From Bacilli bacterium (GTDB lineage: Bacteria; Bacillota_I; Bacilli_A; RF39; UBA660), in assembly GCA_017627015.1 (NCBI GenBank), contig JAGAHP010000017.1:1-64000 (forward strand): a stretch of DNA of 64,000 nt. The letters are read 5' to 3'. Positions 53,689 to 62,964 of this stretch are shown here, piece by piece. Numbering within the stretch: the stretch's first letter is position 1; each line of letters opens with the position of its first letter. Under the pieces are notes generated by a model, which made no database searches, was not told where the DNA came from, and was given only the letters and a program-made list of their open reading frames with translations. A program made the translations under genes and the position numbers.

Positions 53689-54570
53689 CTATCTCTTGCT
53701 TCTTGGATGAGCTTCTTCATAATTTTGTTTAACATAATTATTTGATACATGTGTATATATTTGTGTTGTTTCAATATTTTCATGTCCAAGCATAGTTTGT
53801 ATTGATCTTAAATCTGCACCATTATTAAGTAAATGTGTTGCGAAAGAATGTCTTAATACATGCGGTGATATTTCTTTATTTATACCTTTTTCTAAAGCTA
53901 TTTGTTTTAATATTTTAAAAAATCCTTGTCTTGATAATTTATTTCCTCTTGAATTTAGGAAAATAATATCAGTTACTTTGTTCTTTATTAGTGTATTTCT
54001 ATATAAATTTATATATTCAAATAAATATTTAGTTGCTATATCAGACATAGGTACTATTCTTTCTTTAGACCCTTTACCAAATATCCTAACTAAATTCATA
54101 TCGAAATCTATATTATTTATAGTTAAATTTAATAATTCTGATACTCTAAGTCCTGAAGAATACATTAATTCAAGCATAGCCTTATTTCTATAATCATATG
54201 CGTCCTTTAACTCTATATCTAATAATTTGTCTACTTCTTCTACTGATAATACTCTAGGCATCTTTTTTGGAGTTTTAAGACCAGTTATATCAGTCATAGG
54301 ATTATTTTTAATAAGTTCGTTTCTTTCTAAATATTTAAAATAGTTTTTTATAGATACAATATGTCTATTAATAGTTTTAGGTCCAACTTTTTTATTTAAA
54401 TATTCAATATACTTAATTATATCTTCTTTAAATATAACTCTATATGATTTATTAACGAATTTATAAAAATCTTCTAAGTCTCTTTTGTAACCATCTATAG
54501 TATTAGGACTAAGTTGTCTTTCAAGTGATAAATAGTTCATATAATCTTGTATTTCATTATTAACTGTCAT
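53689..54570 (-). CDS. xerD: Site-specific tyrosine recombinase XerD/XerC
   Basis: A 293-residue tyrosine recombinase. The N-terminal core-binding domain (~1-95) has MNYLSLERQLSPNTIDGYKRDL. The catalytic domain has Arg in YSSGLRVSELLNL (~145), HVLRHSFATHLL (~240), the GHENIETTQIY block with the nucleophile Tyr (~277), and the XerD-like tail HPR. It resolves chromosome dimers at dif with FtsK. A dif-like site lies 20 kb away in this window. Its start overlaps the stop of the upstream metalloprotease-like gene by 4 bases. Confidence 0.95.
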   Translation of the reverse strand: MTVNNEIQDYMNYLSLERQLSPNTIDGYKRDLEDFYKFVNKSYRVIFKEDIIKYIEYLNKKVGPKTINRHIVSIKNYFKYLERNELIKNNPMTDITGLKTPKKMPRVLSVEEVDKLLDIELKDAYDYRNKAMLELMYSSGLRVSELLNLTINNIDFDMNLVRIFGKGSKERIVPMSDIATKYLFEYINLYRNTLIKNKVTDIIFLNSRGNKLSRQGFFKILKQIALEKGINKEISPHVLRHSFATHLLNNGADLRSIQTMLGHENIETTQIYTHVSNNYVKQNYEEAHPRSKR

Positions 54571-55763
54571 AATAAATTACCTCTGTTTACTTTTTTAAAG
54601 TTTTTATTTAAATCTTCATCTAAGTTTATAAATGCTATATCATCTTCTTTAATTTTATCATACATTTCTTCAATGTTTTCAATCAAAGGATCTTTAAAAA
54701 CTTCTATATCATTTGCTTTTCTAATAAGCTTACTTAGTTTTAGAACATCATTTTTATTATATATACCTTTACTCCTATAATATAATAGTGTTGATAATAG
54801 ATAGTTATTACTATATAAATTTTCTTTTACTGTGTTTCTTAAACCATCTATTTTTTTTCCATTAGTTATTAATTTTGGGTGTTTATCAATTATTTGAAAA
54901 TTCTCTTCTAACGCTTCAAAAGTATCATAGAATATGTTTTTAATAGAATTATATGAATTAATATCAGGTTCTACTTCTATATCATATTTTTTAATAACTT
55001 CTAAATAATTATCATATGTAATATTACCAAATTCTTTATATATAAGAAATGGTAAATAATTTAAACTACTTATTGAAATGTTTTTATTATCAATTATTCT
55101 TTCTGATTTATTAAAATCAAATTTAGATAGATTATACTTATCTATTAAATAATCCTTTGAATACATTTCAAAAAATATAGATATAAATTCGGTGTATTTT
55201 AATCTAAATAACCAAGACATTTTTATTTTTTTATAATCTTCTGATATAAAATTATCTTGAACATTAGTTATATGCATAAATTCATGTACTAAATCGCACA
55301 CCGTAGAATATGAATTTTTTTTAACTAACTCTATTTCACTTGAAAGATAATGTTCTTTTAAAATAGCATCTGCGTATGATATATTTTTGTTTGAATCTTT
55401 TTTCCCTTTTTTAAATTTTATTGATTTATTCTTAACAAAAGAATTAAAATCATCTAACAAATTTTCATCTATACTTCTAATTATTGTTCTTGCATATTCT
55501 ATTATTTCATCATTAGATAAATTAATATTAACTTCATTTTCATCTATATCATATTTATTAACTGTTTTTAAATATTTATTTGATATTAATAATTTATCTA
55601 TATATTTGTCTGCTAACAAATCTTTTTCAATCATATTTTTAGCAATATAATTGACTTTATCATCCGATATAATCTGAGTACCCTCTTTAAGTGATTTTTT
55701 ATCTTTTACAATTGTAAGTCTATCTTTTAGATTAGCAAGTCTATTTATAATACTATTTGACAT
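54567..55763 (-). CDS. Putative zinc metallopeptidase, unknown family
   Basis: About 398 residues from the ATG at 55763, which follows taggtgataat. A zinc motif CDLVHEFMHITNV (HExxH, ~165) is followed some 30 residues later by a helix with Glu (YTEFISIFFEMYSKDYL), which suggests a gluzincin such as the M3/oligoendopeptidase type, although the core is short for that family. There is no signal peptide. It is translationally coupled to xerD, a link without an obvious functional reason. Confidence 0.72.
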   Translation of the reverse strand: MSNSIINRLANLKDRLTIVKDKKSLKEGTQIISDDKVNYIAKNMIEKDLLADKYIDKLLISNKYLKTVNKYDIDENEVNINLSNDEIIEYARTIIRSIDENLLDDFNSFVKNKSIKFKKGKKDSNKNISYADAILKEHYLSSEIELVKKNSYSTVCDLVHEFMHITNVQDNFISEDYKKIKMSWLFRLKYTEFISIFFEMYSKDYLIDKYNLSKFDFNKSERIIDNKNISISSLNYLPFLIYKEFGNITYDNYLEVIKKYDIEVEPDINSYNSIKNIFYDTFEALEENFQIIDKHPKLITNGKKIDGLRNTVKENLYSNNYLLSTLLYYRSKGIYNKNDVLKLSKLIRKANDIEVFKDPLIENIEEMYDKIKEDDIAFINLDEDLNKNFKKVNRGNLL

Positions 55764-55801
55764 ATTATCACCTATCATAATTATACATTATGTTCTAAAA
55801 T

Positions 55802-55830
55802 TTGACAATAATTACAAAATATTCTATAAT
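55802..55830 (+). promoter_or_regulatory. Consensus SigA promoter of the 128-aa gene
   Basis: TTGACA (55802-55807), 17 bases, TATAAT (55825-55830), a full match in both boxes, followed by an agaggggtgat site. Confidence 0.85.
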
Positions 55831-55859
55831 ACAGAAAATTTAAGAAGAGGGGTGATTTT

Positions 55860-56246
55860 ATGTCTATAAGAGATTTTACATCAATTGATGATGATTATGT
55901 ATTTGATTACTTAGATGATGACGCTATTGAAGATCAATCAGAAAAGTACTATTCTTTTAATCCAAAAGCTTTTCAAATTCAAAGAATTTTAAATTATAGT
56001 GAATATCTATCAAAATTTGAATTAAAAAGAAAAAAGCCTGAAGTTAAAGATATAGAACCTTATTCAGATGCATATTATAAATTAATAGAATCTATAGGAT
56101 TACTTTTGCAAAAATATAGATCTGGTGAAAAATCAGTAGATACTAATTTCACCGCAGAAGATTTCTATTTATTAGATTCTAATTTTGAAGAATTAGTTAT
56201 AGAAACAAAAGAAACTAAAAAATACAAAAATAAAAAGAGACACTAG
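55860..56246 (+). CDS. 128-residue acidic protein, unknown function
   Basis: Soluble, with a very acidic first 30 residues (SIDDDYVFDYLDDDAIED), a helical middle and a Lys-rich end. No family recognised. It has a full-consensus promoter and a strong SD, so expression is probably high. It converges on the 536-aa gene, sharing a perfect bidirectional hairpin and overlapping its 3' end by 4 bases. Confidence 0.75.
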   Translation: MSIRDFTSIDDDYVFDYLDDDAIEDQSEKYYSFNPKAFQIQRILNYSEYLSKFELKRKKPEVKDIEPYSDAYYKLIESIGLLLQKYRSGEKSVDTNFTAEDFYLLDSNFEELVIETKETKKYKNKKRH

Positions 56247-56255
56247 TCTCTTTTT
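56232..56255. terminator. Bidirectional terminator
   Basis: Perfect arms aaaaagagac / gtctcttttt with a four-base loop, at the tail-to-tail junction of two genes. Confidence 0.85.
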
Positions 56256-57853
56256 GTTAGCTCTAATTTATGTATATCACCTATTACTTCTCCAGTATTT
56301 TCTAAGTCCTCAAATAAAGATTTTAATCTATTACTAACTACTTCATATTTACCGTTTTTAGAGCATTCTTTTAATAATTTAATAAATGTAGTTCTTTCAA
56401 AAGTATTATCTACTAAATCATATTTATACCAATATGAAGCAGAATTGTTATCTTCTTCAGAATCAGTTATCGCTATAAACATAGAGTATTCATCTTTATG
56501 TTTATTTTTTACTGAAAAAAGATTAATTCTTTTAAATATTGGACTTAATTTAAATGATTTATCTTCTTCTTTAACTAAGTTCTTTAAATTTAGATCCTGA
56601 AACATATATTCAATAGTTCTTTTTACAATTTCACTTTGATCCGAATAACCACAATAATTTAATTCTTCCTTTAAACCACAATTAGCATTCATTAATTCAG
56701 GAAAAAATCTACTAAACTTATAATTTATATAAGAATTAGGTACATATTCGTATCTATCTTTTGGTTCAATTACAAGTTTACTATCAATAAAGTGTTTTGA
56801 TATATCAAGAAGTGATCTGTTAAACGCTGTTCTAAAAGTAATATAATCATCTTTTAAATTTAATCCTTTTTCTTCTGCTTCTTTAAATTTTAATATTAAG
56901 GAACATAATTTTTTTGTTTTATTAAATAATAAACTTGGATTAGCGTAATATACATCACTTGTTTTATAATCTTTTGGATCAAACATGTTTTCACAATAAT
57001 CACACCAATTATCATAGTTATTCTTATTTATATAGTTATGATAATTATAGGTCTTACCTGTTATTTTTCCTAGTCTTTCTCCAACAAATATAGATATTTT
57101 AGTAAGTAGTAAATCCCAGTCATTATCTGGATCAGTTAATTTTATTATTTCTTTTTTTTCATCATCTTCAGGTAATATTGAATTATAAAATGGAGTTTGA
57201 TATGACAAAAATTCATCATAAGAAGTTTTATCTTTACTTAATTCATCATCTATATAAGTATAATATACTTTATTGTTATTATTTATTTTAGTTAAATAAC
57301 CTATTTTTTCATCAATTTTCTTTAGTTCATGCTTAGTAAGAACTCTATGAGGTATTTCTGGTCCTTTATAGAAGTATTTTCCATCAACAATATAAGGAAC
57401 ATCTATTCCAAAGTGTCTTGTAGCCATACCCTCTTTTATATAAGAATAGTCAGATGCAGGAGTTAGGAATATATTTTCATTATCAACATTCACACACAAA
57501 GAAAAATGATGAAGATGGTTTTTCATACCTTTTACTTTAATATACTCAACTGTCTCAACTAAAAATGATTTGATTTTTAATTCCTCTAATACGTCTTTTA
57601 TAAATTCTGCGCCTGTTTTACAAATCATTTTATTCCATTCTTCTTTTCTTAGTCTACCAAGATAAACTTTATCTAGTTTTTTAGGAACTAATTTTGAATA
57701 AGTTAATTTATCATCTAATGTTAAATAAAATTCAGTATGCTTTTCTAAATATTTTCCGGCCTCTAAATAAACAAATCTTGTTTTTTCTAAATCAGACCAA
57801 GAATCATCTATTAATGAAAGAATATGTTTCTTTAATTGATTAAGGTTTTGCAT
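56243..57853 (-). CDS. 536-residue protein with a possible papain/transglutaminase-like N-terminal domain
   Basis: It starts at the ATG at 57853 (agggggtgg upstream). In the first ~170 residues, MICKTGAEFIKDVLEELKI (Cys ~81), HHFSLCVNVDN (His ~118) and IFLTPASDYSY (Asp) follow the Cys-His-Asp order of transglutaminase-like folds. The rest (~190-536) is charged and not recognised. No signal peptide, so it is probably cytoplasmic. It sits tail-to-tail with the 128-aa gene and head-to-head with rarA. The fold call is an inference from spacing only. Confidence 0.6.
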   Translation of the reverse strand: MQNLNQLKKHILSLIDDSWSDLEKTRFVYLEAGKYLEKHTEFYLTLDDKLTYSKLVPKKLDKVYLGRLRKEEWNKMICKTGAEFIKDVLEELKIKSFLVETVEYIKVKGMKNHLHHFSLCVNVDNENIFLTPASDYSYIKEGMATRHFGIDVPYIVDGKYFYKGPEIPHRVLTKHELKKIDEKIGYLTKINNNNKVYYTYIDDELSKDKTSYDEFLSYQTPFYNSILPEDDEKKEIIKLTDPDNDWDLLLTKISIFVGERLGKITGKTYNYHNYINKNNYDNWCDYCENMFDPKDYKTSDVYYANPSLLFNKTKKLCSLILKFKEAEEKGLNLKDDYITFRTAFNRSLLDISKHFIDSKLVIEPKDRYEYVPNSYINYKFSRFFPELMNANCGLKEELNYCGYSDQSEIVKRTIEYMFQDLNLKNLVKEEDKSFKLSPIFKRINLFSVKNKHKDEYSMFIAITDSEEDNNSASYWYKYDLVDNTFERTTFIKLLKECSKNGKYEVVSNRLKSLFEDLENTGEVIGDIHKLELTKRD

Positions 57854-57942
57854 ATATCCCACCCCCTTTTTTTGACATGTAATAATATATCATAATTATA
57901 TAAAAAATACAAATTAATGTTATAATATAAATGGTGATTATT

Positions 57943-59163
57943 ATGAGTGAACCATTAGCGTTAAAATTAAGACCAACAAAACTAAATGAAATAATTGGTC
58001 AAGAACATTTAGTTGGTAAAGATGGACCTATTAAAAACTTTATAAAGAATAAGAAAATATTCTCTATGATCTTATATGGTAATCCTGGAATTGGAAAAAC
58101 ATCCATCGCAACAGTTATTGCAAATAGTGTAGATATGAAATACAGATTTTTAAATGCTACTACTAATGATAAAAAAGATTTAATGGTTGTCATTGAAGAA
58201 GCTAAAATGTATGGTGGTTTAATACTTATACTTGATGAGATACATAGATTAAATAAAGATAAACAAGATATATTACTACCAGTATTAGAAAATGGTTTAA
58301 TTACATTAATTGGTTTAACAACATCTAACCCATACCATAAGATTAATCCTGCGATTAGAAGTAGATGCTCTATATTTGAATTAAAACCATTAACTACCGA
58401 AGATATAATTAAAGGTATTAAAAACGCTATTAAAAGCCCTTATTTAGAAGGAATTAAGATTGGTAAGGAAGAAATAACTCTAATAGCAAAACTTTCTTCT
58501 AATGACCTTAGAAGTGCCTATAATCTATTAGAGATGTGTTACTACTCTACTTCTGATAGACATATTACTATTGATACTATTAAAAAGATAAATTCTAAAC
58601 CTGTATTCTTTTCTGATAAAGATGAAACTGGTCATTATGATTTATTATCTGCTTTTCAAAAATCTATTAGAGGATCAGATGTTAATGCATCACTTCATTA
58701 TTTATCAAGATTACTTCTTCAAGAAGATTTAGATAGTATTTATAGAAGAATGACAGTAATAGCATATGAAGATATAGGACTAGCTTCCCCTAATATGGGA
58801 TTAAAAGTAGAGGCTGCGATTAATGCATGTGAAAGAGTTGGTATGCCCGAAGCTAGAATAATACTTGCGAAAACTATTACAGAAATGGCTTTATCTCCTA
58901 AATCTAATAGTGCATATGCTGCTTTTGAAAAAGCATATGCTGATGTTCAAAATGGTGAAATATATCCAGTACCAGATACTATTAGAATAGATTCACAAAT
59001 ATATAAGTATCCTCATGACTATAAAGGTAGTTATGTTAAGCAACAATATATGCCAGATAATTTAAAAGATAAAAAATATTATAAAGCTAAATTAACCTCG
59101 GCATATGAAAAAAGTTTAAATGATACTTATGAAAAAATAGAAAAAATAAATAAGACAGAATAA
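57943..59163 (+). CDS. rarA: Replication-associated recombination protein RarA (MgsA)
   Basis: About 406 residues from the ATG at 57943 (atggtgattatt upstream). AAA+ ATPase acting at stalled forks: LRPTKLNEIIGQEHLVG at the start, Walker A GNPGIGKTS (~47), Walker B LILILDEIHRLN (~92), sensor GLTTSNPYHKINPAIRSRC. The C-terminal tetramerisation region has the RarA-specific YEDIGLASPNMG (~270). Length and motifs match the family. Confidence 0.95.
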   Translation: MSEPLALKLRPTKLNEIIGQEHLVGKDGPIKNFIKNKKIFSMILYGNPGIGKTSIATVIANSVDMKYRFLNATTNDKKDLMVVIEEAKMYGGLILILDEIHRLNKDKQDILLPVLENGLITLIGLTTSNPYHKINPAIRSRCSIFELKPLTTEDIIKGIKNAIKSPYLEGIKIGKEEITLIAKLSSNDLRSAYNLLEMCYYSTSDRHITIDTIKKINSKPVFFSDKDETGHYDLLSAFQKSIRGSDVNASLHYLSRLLLQEDLDSIYRRMTVIAYEDIGLASPNMGLKVEAAINACERVGMPEARIILAKTITEMALSPKSNSAYAAFEKAYADVQNGEIYPVPDTIRIDSQIYKYPHDYKGSYVKQQYMPDNLKDKKYYKAKLTSAYEKSLNDTYEKIEKINKTE

Positions 59164-59175
59164 TCTGTCTTATTT
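59148..59175. terminator. Bidirectional terminator between rarA and tig
   Basis: Arms aaataagacaga / tctgtcttattt with a four-base loop; it contains both stop codons. Confidence 0.85.
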
Positions 59176-60420
59176 TTCTTCACCTTTAATTATATTAATA
59201 ACTTTTTGAATAGTTAAATCATATCTAATAGCTTCTACACCACCAGAATGCGCTAAGAATTCTTCTTTAGTTACATTATATTGTTTAGCTAATTTTTCTG
59301 CTTCAGTATCAACTTGTTTATCAGTTACTTTAACTTTTTCTAAAGTAGCTATTTCTTCAAGCATAAATCTATATTTAACTCTCTTTTCAGCATCATTTCT
59401 CATTTGTTCTCTTAGAGCCTTCTCATCAGAGTTAGTATATTGATAGAACATTTCTAAATTAATACCTTGCATTTCTAGATTATGACCATATTCATGAATC
59501 ATTCTATCTATTTCTTCTTCTACTAATTCATTAGGTATTTCAACTGTAGTATTCTTTTCTACTTCAGCAAGTAAATCATCAATATATTTGTTTTCTACAT
59601 CATATGTTTTTCTTGCTTTTATTTGTTCTTCAGTAACTGCTCTTAAATCTTTTTCTGATTTAACATCCTTCATTTCTAAATCTAAGAAGAAATCTTCATC
59701 TAATTCAGGTAATTCTTTAGTTTTAACTTCATGAATAGTTACTTTAAATGTAGCTTTTTTACCTTGTAATTCAGGTGCTTGATATTCTTCTGGGAATGTA
59801 ACTTTAACATCTACATTATCTCCTGCCTTATGACCAATTAATTGATCTTCAAATCCAGGAATAAAAGTATTACTTCCAATTGTTAATGAATAGTTTTCAC
59901 CTTTACCGCCTTCAAAAGCTTCTTTACCTAAGAAACCTTCAAAATCTATAACAGCTATATCTCCAGATTCAATTTTACCTGTCTTAATAACTAAATCAGC
60001 ATATCTATTTCTTAAGTTATCAATTTCTGCATCAATTTCTTCTTTTGTAACTTTAACAGTTTCTTTTTTCACTTTTAAATCTTTATATTTTTTTATTTTA
60101 ACTTCTGGTTTAGTAGTAATAGTAAATTTAATAGTTAATTTTTTATCATCAACATCTACTACATCAATTTTTGGATCCATTATAGGTTCTAATTTATTAT
60201 CTTTTAATACCTTGGAATATAAATTTCCAATTTCATTATTAATTGCAGTATAGTATAAAGATGCTTTACCATATTTTTTTTCAAATACAGCTCTAGGTAC
60301 TTTACCTTTTCTAAAACCGTCTACTTTAGCTTCTTTTACTTCTTGTTCAAAAGCTCTATCAATAGCTTCTGTCCATTCTTTTCCTTCTAATTTAACTTCT
60401 ATTTCATGAATATTTTTCAT
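59170..60420 (-). CDS. tig: Trigger factor (ribosome-associated chaperone)
   Basis: A 416-residue protein. The ribosome-binding domain has the signature DGFRKGKVPRAVFEKKYG (~35-52). The FKBP-type PPIase domain (~150-235) begins ESGDIAVIDFEGFLG. The long helical C-terminal chaperone arms follow. It shields nascent chains at the exit tunnel. A taggaggt site precedes the ATG, and it closely follows greA. Confidence 0.97.
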   Translation of the reverse strand: MKNIHEIEVKLEGKEWTEAIDRAFEQEVKEAKVDGFRKGKVPRAVFEKKYGKASLYYTAINNEIGNLYSKVLKDNKLEPIMDPKIDVVDVDDKKLTIKFTITTKPEVKIKKYKDLKVKKETVKVTKEEIDAEIDNLRNRYADLVIKTGKIESGDIAVIDFEGFLGKEAFEGGKGENYSLTIGSNTFIPGFEDQLIGHKAGDNVDVKVTFPEEYQAPELQGKKATFKVTIHEVKTKELPELDEDFFLDLEMKDVKSEKDLRAVTEEQIKARKTYDVENKYIDDLLAEVEKNTTVEIPNELVEEEIDRMIHEYGHNLEMQGINLEMFYQYTNSDEKALREQMRNDAEKRVKYRFMLEEIATLEKVKVTDKQVDTEAEKLAKQYNVTKEEFLAHSGGVEAIRYDLTIQKVINIIKGEEK

Positions 60421-60428
60421 AATACCTC

Positions 60429-60902
60429 CTACTTAATAGAAACTATTTCTATATCATAACTTCCGTTAGGACTTTCAATAGTAACTCTTTCACCTTTCTT
60501 TTTACCCATAATACCAATTGCAATTGGTGATTCATTAGATATTTTATTTTCAAAAGGATCAGCTTCTGTACTACCTACTATAGAATATTCTTCTATTTCA
60601 TCATCATCTATATATTTAATTTCTACTGTTGATCCAATAGAAACTTTATCTTTCTTTCCTGATTCAATAATAGTAACGTTATCTACTATATATTCAAGTT
60701 CCTTAATTCTTGCTTCAACATGACCTTGTCTATCTCTAGCTGCATGATATTCTGCATTTTCAGATAAATCTCCTTGAGCTCTTGCTTCTTTAATTTGTGA
60801 AATAACTTCTGGTCTAACATTTTGCTTTAAATCTTCTAATTCAGCTTTAATTTCTTCTAGACCTTCTTTTGTTAAAAAGATTTCTTTTTTTACACCTTTC
60901 AT
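60429..60902 (-). CDS. greA: Transcription elongation factor GreA
   Basis: A 157-residue protein with the N-terminal coiled coil (ARAQGDLSENAEYHAARDRQG, ~40-60), whose acidic tip stimulates RNA polymerase transcript cleavage, and the C-terminal FKBP-like domain (SNESPIAIGIMGKKKGE). The length is standard. SD agaggtga precedes the ATG. It is followed by tig after 8 bases, so they are probably co-transcribed. Confidence 0.97.
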   Translation of the reverse strand: MKGVKKEIFLTKEGLEEIKAELEDLKQNVRPEVISQIKEARAQGDLSENAEYHAARDRQGHVEARIKELEYIVDNVTIIESGKKDKVSIGSTVEIKYIDDDEIEEYSIVGSTEADPFENKISNESPIAIGIMGKKKGERVTIESPNGSYDIEIVSIK

Positions 60903-60948
60903 AACTGTTCACCTCTTTATGTATTAACAGTTAAAAATGATACTATAA

Positions 60949-60980
60949 AAAAGAATGTTTGTCAACAAACATTCTTAAAT
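60949..60980 (-). terminator. Terminator of the 131-aa gene
   Basis: Perfect arms aagaatgtttg / caaacattctt with a four-base loop and a T run on the minus strand. Confidence 0.85.
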
Positions 60981-60994
60981 TTAGTAATAATTTA

Positions 60995-61390
60995 TTAATC
61001 GAAATCTTCTTCCGAACTTGGTTCATAATTATCGTTATAGATAAGATTTTTCTTTTTCATTCCATTTCTATAACGTTGATAAATGTTATTTTGATCCTCT
61101 TTTCTTTCTTCTTCTTCAGAATTTCTTAAAGTTTCATAAGAAATGTTTTGTAGTTCAATATGTCTTGATATTGCTTTAAAAGAACCATATATTTCTCTAA
61201 AAGATGCATCTTTTAAATCTTTTTTTAATATTTTTTTAGAAAATAATTCTGCATCCCATGATTTAGCAAAACTAGCTTCAGATTCATTATCAAATAAATC
61301 TTGAGAAGTTATTTCAAATCTTTCTCCCTTTTTTTCTGCAATATATGCAGCAGCATCAAAACAGTCTAAAATATACTCAATTAATGTCAT
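60995..61390 (-). CDS. 131-residue acidic protein, unknown function
   Basis: Soluble and helical. It opens MTLIEYILDCFDAAAYIAEKK, has a charged middle, and a disordered acidic end (NYEPSSEEDFD). No family recognised. It lies upstream of greA behind its own terminator; the preceding gene is another small acidic protein. SD aaggaagg precedes the ATG. Confidence 0.7.
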   Translation of the reverse strand: MTLIEYILDCFDAAAYIAEKKGERFEITSQDLFDNESEASFAKSWDAELFSKKILKKDLKDASFREIYGSFKAISRHIELQNISYETLRNSEEEERKEDQNNIYQRYRNGMKKKNLIYNDNYEPSSEEDFD

Positions 61391-61446
61391 ATAAAAATCC
61401 TTCCTTTGATTAATTATTATAACACCAAAAAAAGAAGATTCAATAA

Positions 61447-61755
61447 CTAATCGTTAAAAATCTCATCTCTATCAAAATCTTCATTAAACGATAGTATTCT
61501 CTTCTTTATATTTTTAGTTTCTTTCGCTATATTATTTTCTTTATAAGAAAATCCCCACGGACTATTTAAAACCATATGTTTAATTATTTCACTTGAATTG
61601 CTCTCTTCTAAAGATTTATTTAAATAGATTAAACAATAATCATTTGCTGATACCTGATCTGCTTTTAAATACTGTAGTACACATTTAATTGTACTTTGTC
61701 TATCTCTATCATACATTTCAAGATTTTTATATACATATTGTTTTAAAGTTTCCAT
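61447..61755 (-). CDS. 102-residue soluble protein, unknown function
   Basis: Helical, with YVYKNLEMYDRDRQSTIKCVLQYL at the start and an acidic end (SFNEDFDRDEIFND). No family recognised. A caggaggt site precedes the ATG. It lies 12 bases after trhP2 and is probably the last gene of the trmR-trhP1-trhP2 transcript. Confidence 0.7.
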   Translation of the reverse strand: METLKQYVYKNLEMYDRDRQSTIKCVLQYLKADQVSANDYCLIYLNKSLEESNSSEIIKHMVLNSPWGFSYKENNIAKETKNIKKRILSFNEDFDRDEIFND

Positions 61756-61767
61756 GAATACCTCCTG

Positions 61768-62964
61768 CTAGTCTAAAAAATCTATTCTAATTATATCATA
61801 TTTTTCTACTTTTTTATCACAAGGTATTCTTAAAATTTCTTGAGGATGTCTAGCAGCGTCAACTAGATCACCATCTTCATTTTTTATATAATCTACTTTA
61901 ATATTAAATGATTCTTTTTTTGGACCAAATATATTAACAATATCTCCTTTTTCAAAATAATTTCTTTGCTCTAGAACTATCTCTTTATTTTCTTCATCGT
62001 ATTCAAGAACTACTCCTAAGAAGTCTTGATTAGTATTTTCTTGTCTTCCAATATAATACTGTTCATCTTTTCCAGGGAACTTATCAAAATACTGAGGTGT
62101 TGTTTCTCTATTTGCGCATCTTTTAACTTCTATATCATCCTTTTCATTATATTTATAATTACCTGAATAATAATTATCAATTACTCTTCTATATACACTT
62201 AGAAGGGTTGCTACATAATAAATCGATTTCATTCTACCCTCTATTTTAAATGATTTAACACCTATATCAATTAATTCTGGTATTTGTTTTAATAACGATA
62301 AATCTTTTGGAGAAAAAGAGAAATCAGTTTCTTTATTTATTTTTTTATCTTTATCATATATATCAAATGTCCATCTACATATTTGAGCACAAGCTCCTCT
62401 ATTAGAATCTCTATTAGTTAAATAATTTGATAATGTGCATCTTCCTGAATATGCCATACACATTGCTCCATGTATAAATACTTCAGTATCTATTCCTGTT
62501 TCATCTATTATATTTTTAATATCATTTTTTGAGCATTCTCTAGCAAGTACTACTCTTTTAACTCCTTCTTTTTGAAAGAATTTAACAGCTTCTTTATTTA
62601 AACAAGAACTTTGAGTACTTAAATGAAATTCTAAATTAATATTATTATCTTTAATTAAATCTAAAATAAACATATCAGATGCGATAATAGCATCTACTTC
62701 ATACTCTTCTAATTTTTTTAAATAATCAATTAATTTTTCATCATCATTCTCATGAAAAACTATATTTACAGTTACATATACCTTTACATTTCTTTTGTGA
62801 GCATATTCTACTCCTTCTTTAATTTCATCTAACGTAAAGTTTTTTGCATTACTTCTAAGTGAATAGTTTTCACCACCTAAGTATATTGCATCTGCACCAT
62901 ATAAACAGGCCCATTTTAAACGCTCTAAATCGCCTGCAGGAGCAAGTAATTCCACTCTATTCAT
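61768..62964 (-). CDS. trhP2: Peptidase U32-family tRNA hydroxylation protein TrhP2 (YrrO-like)
   Basis: A 398-residue U32-family protein: VELLAPAGDLERLKWACLYGADAIYLGG (residues 4-31), the signature EVFIHGAMCMAYSGRCTLSNY (~163-183) and the cluster-type Cys residues GACAQICRW. In B. subtilis the YrrN/YrrO pair is needed for prephenate-dependent hydroxylation of U34 in tRNA. It overlaps trhP1 by 8 bases. Confidence 0.93.
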   Translation of the reverse strand: MNRVELLAPAGDLERLKWACLYGADAIYLGGENYSLRSNAKNFTLDEIKEGVEYAHKRNVKVYVTVNIVFHENDDEKLIDYLKKLEEYEVDAIIASDMFILDLIKDNNINLEFHLSTQSSCLNKEAVKFFQKEGVKRVVLARECSKNDIKNIIDETGIDTEVFIHGAMCMAYSGRCTLSNYLTNRDSNRGACAQICRWTFDIYDKDKKINKETDFSFSPKDLSLLKQIPELIDIGVKSFKIEGRMKSIYYVATLLSVYRRVIDNYYSGNYKYNEKDDIEVKRCANRETTPQYFDKFPGKDEQYYIGRQENTNQDFLGVVLEYDEENKEIVLEQRNYFEKGDIVNIFGPKKESFNIKVDYIKNEDGDLVDAARHPQEILRIPCDKKVEKYDIIRIDFLD

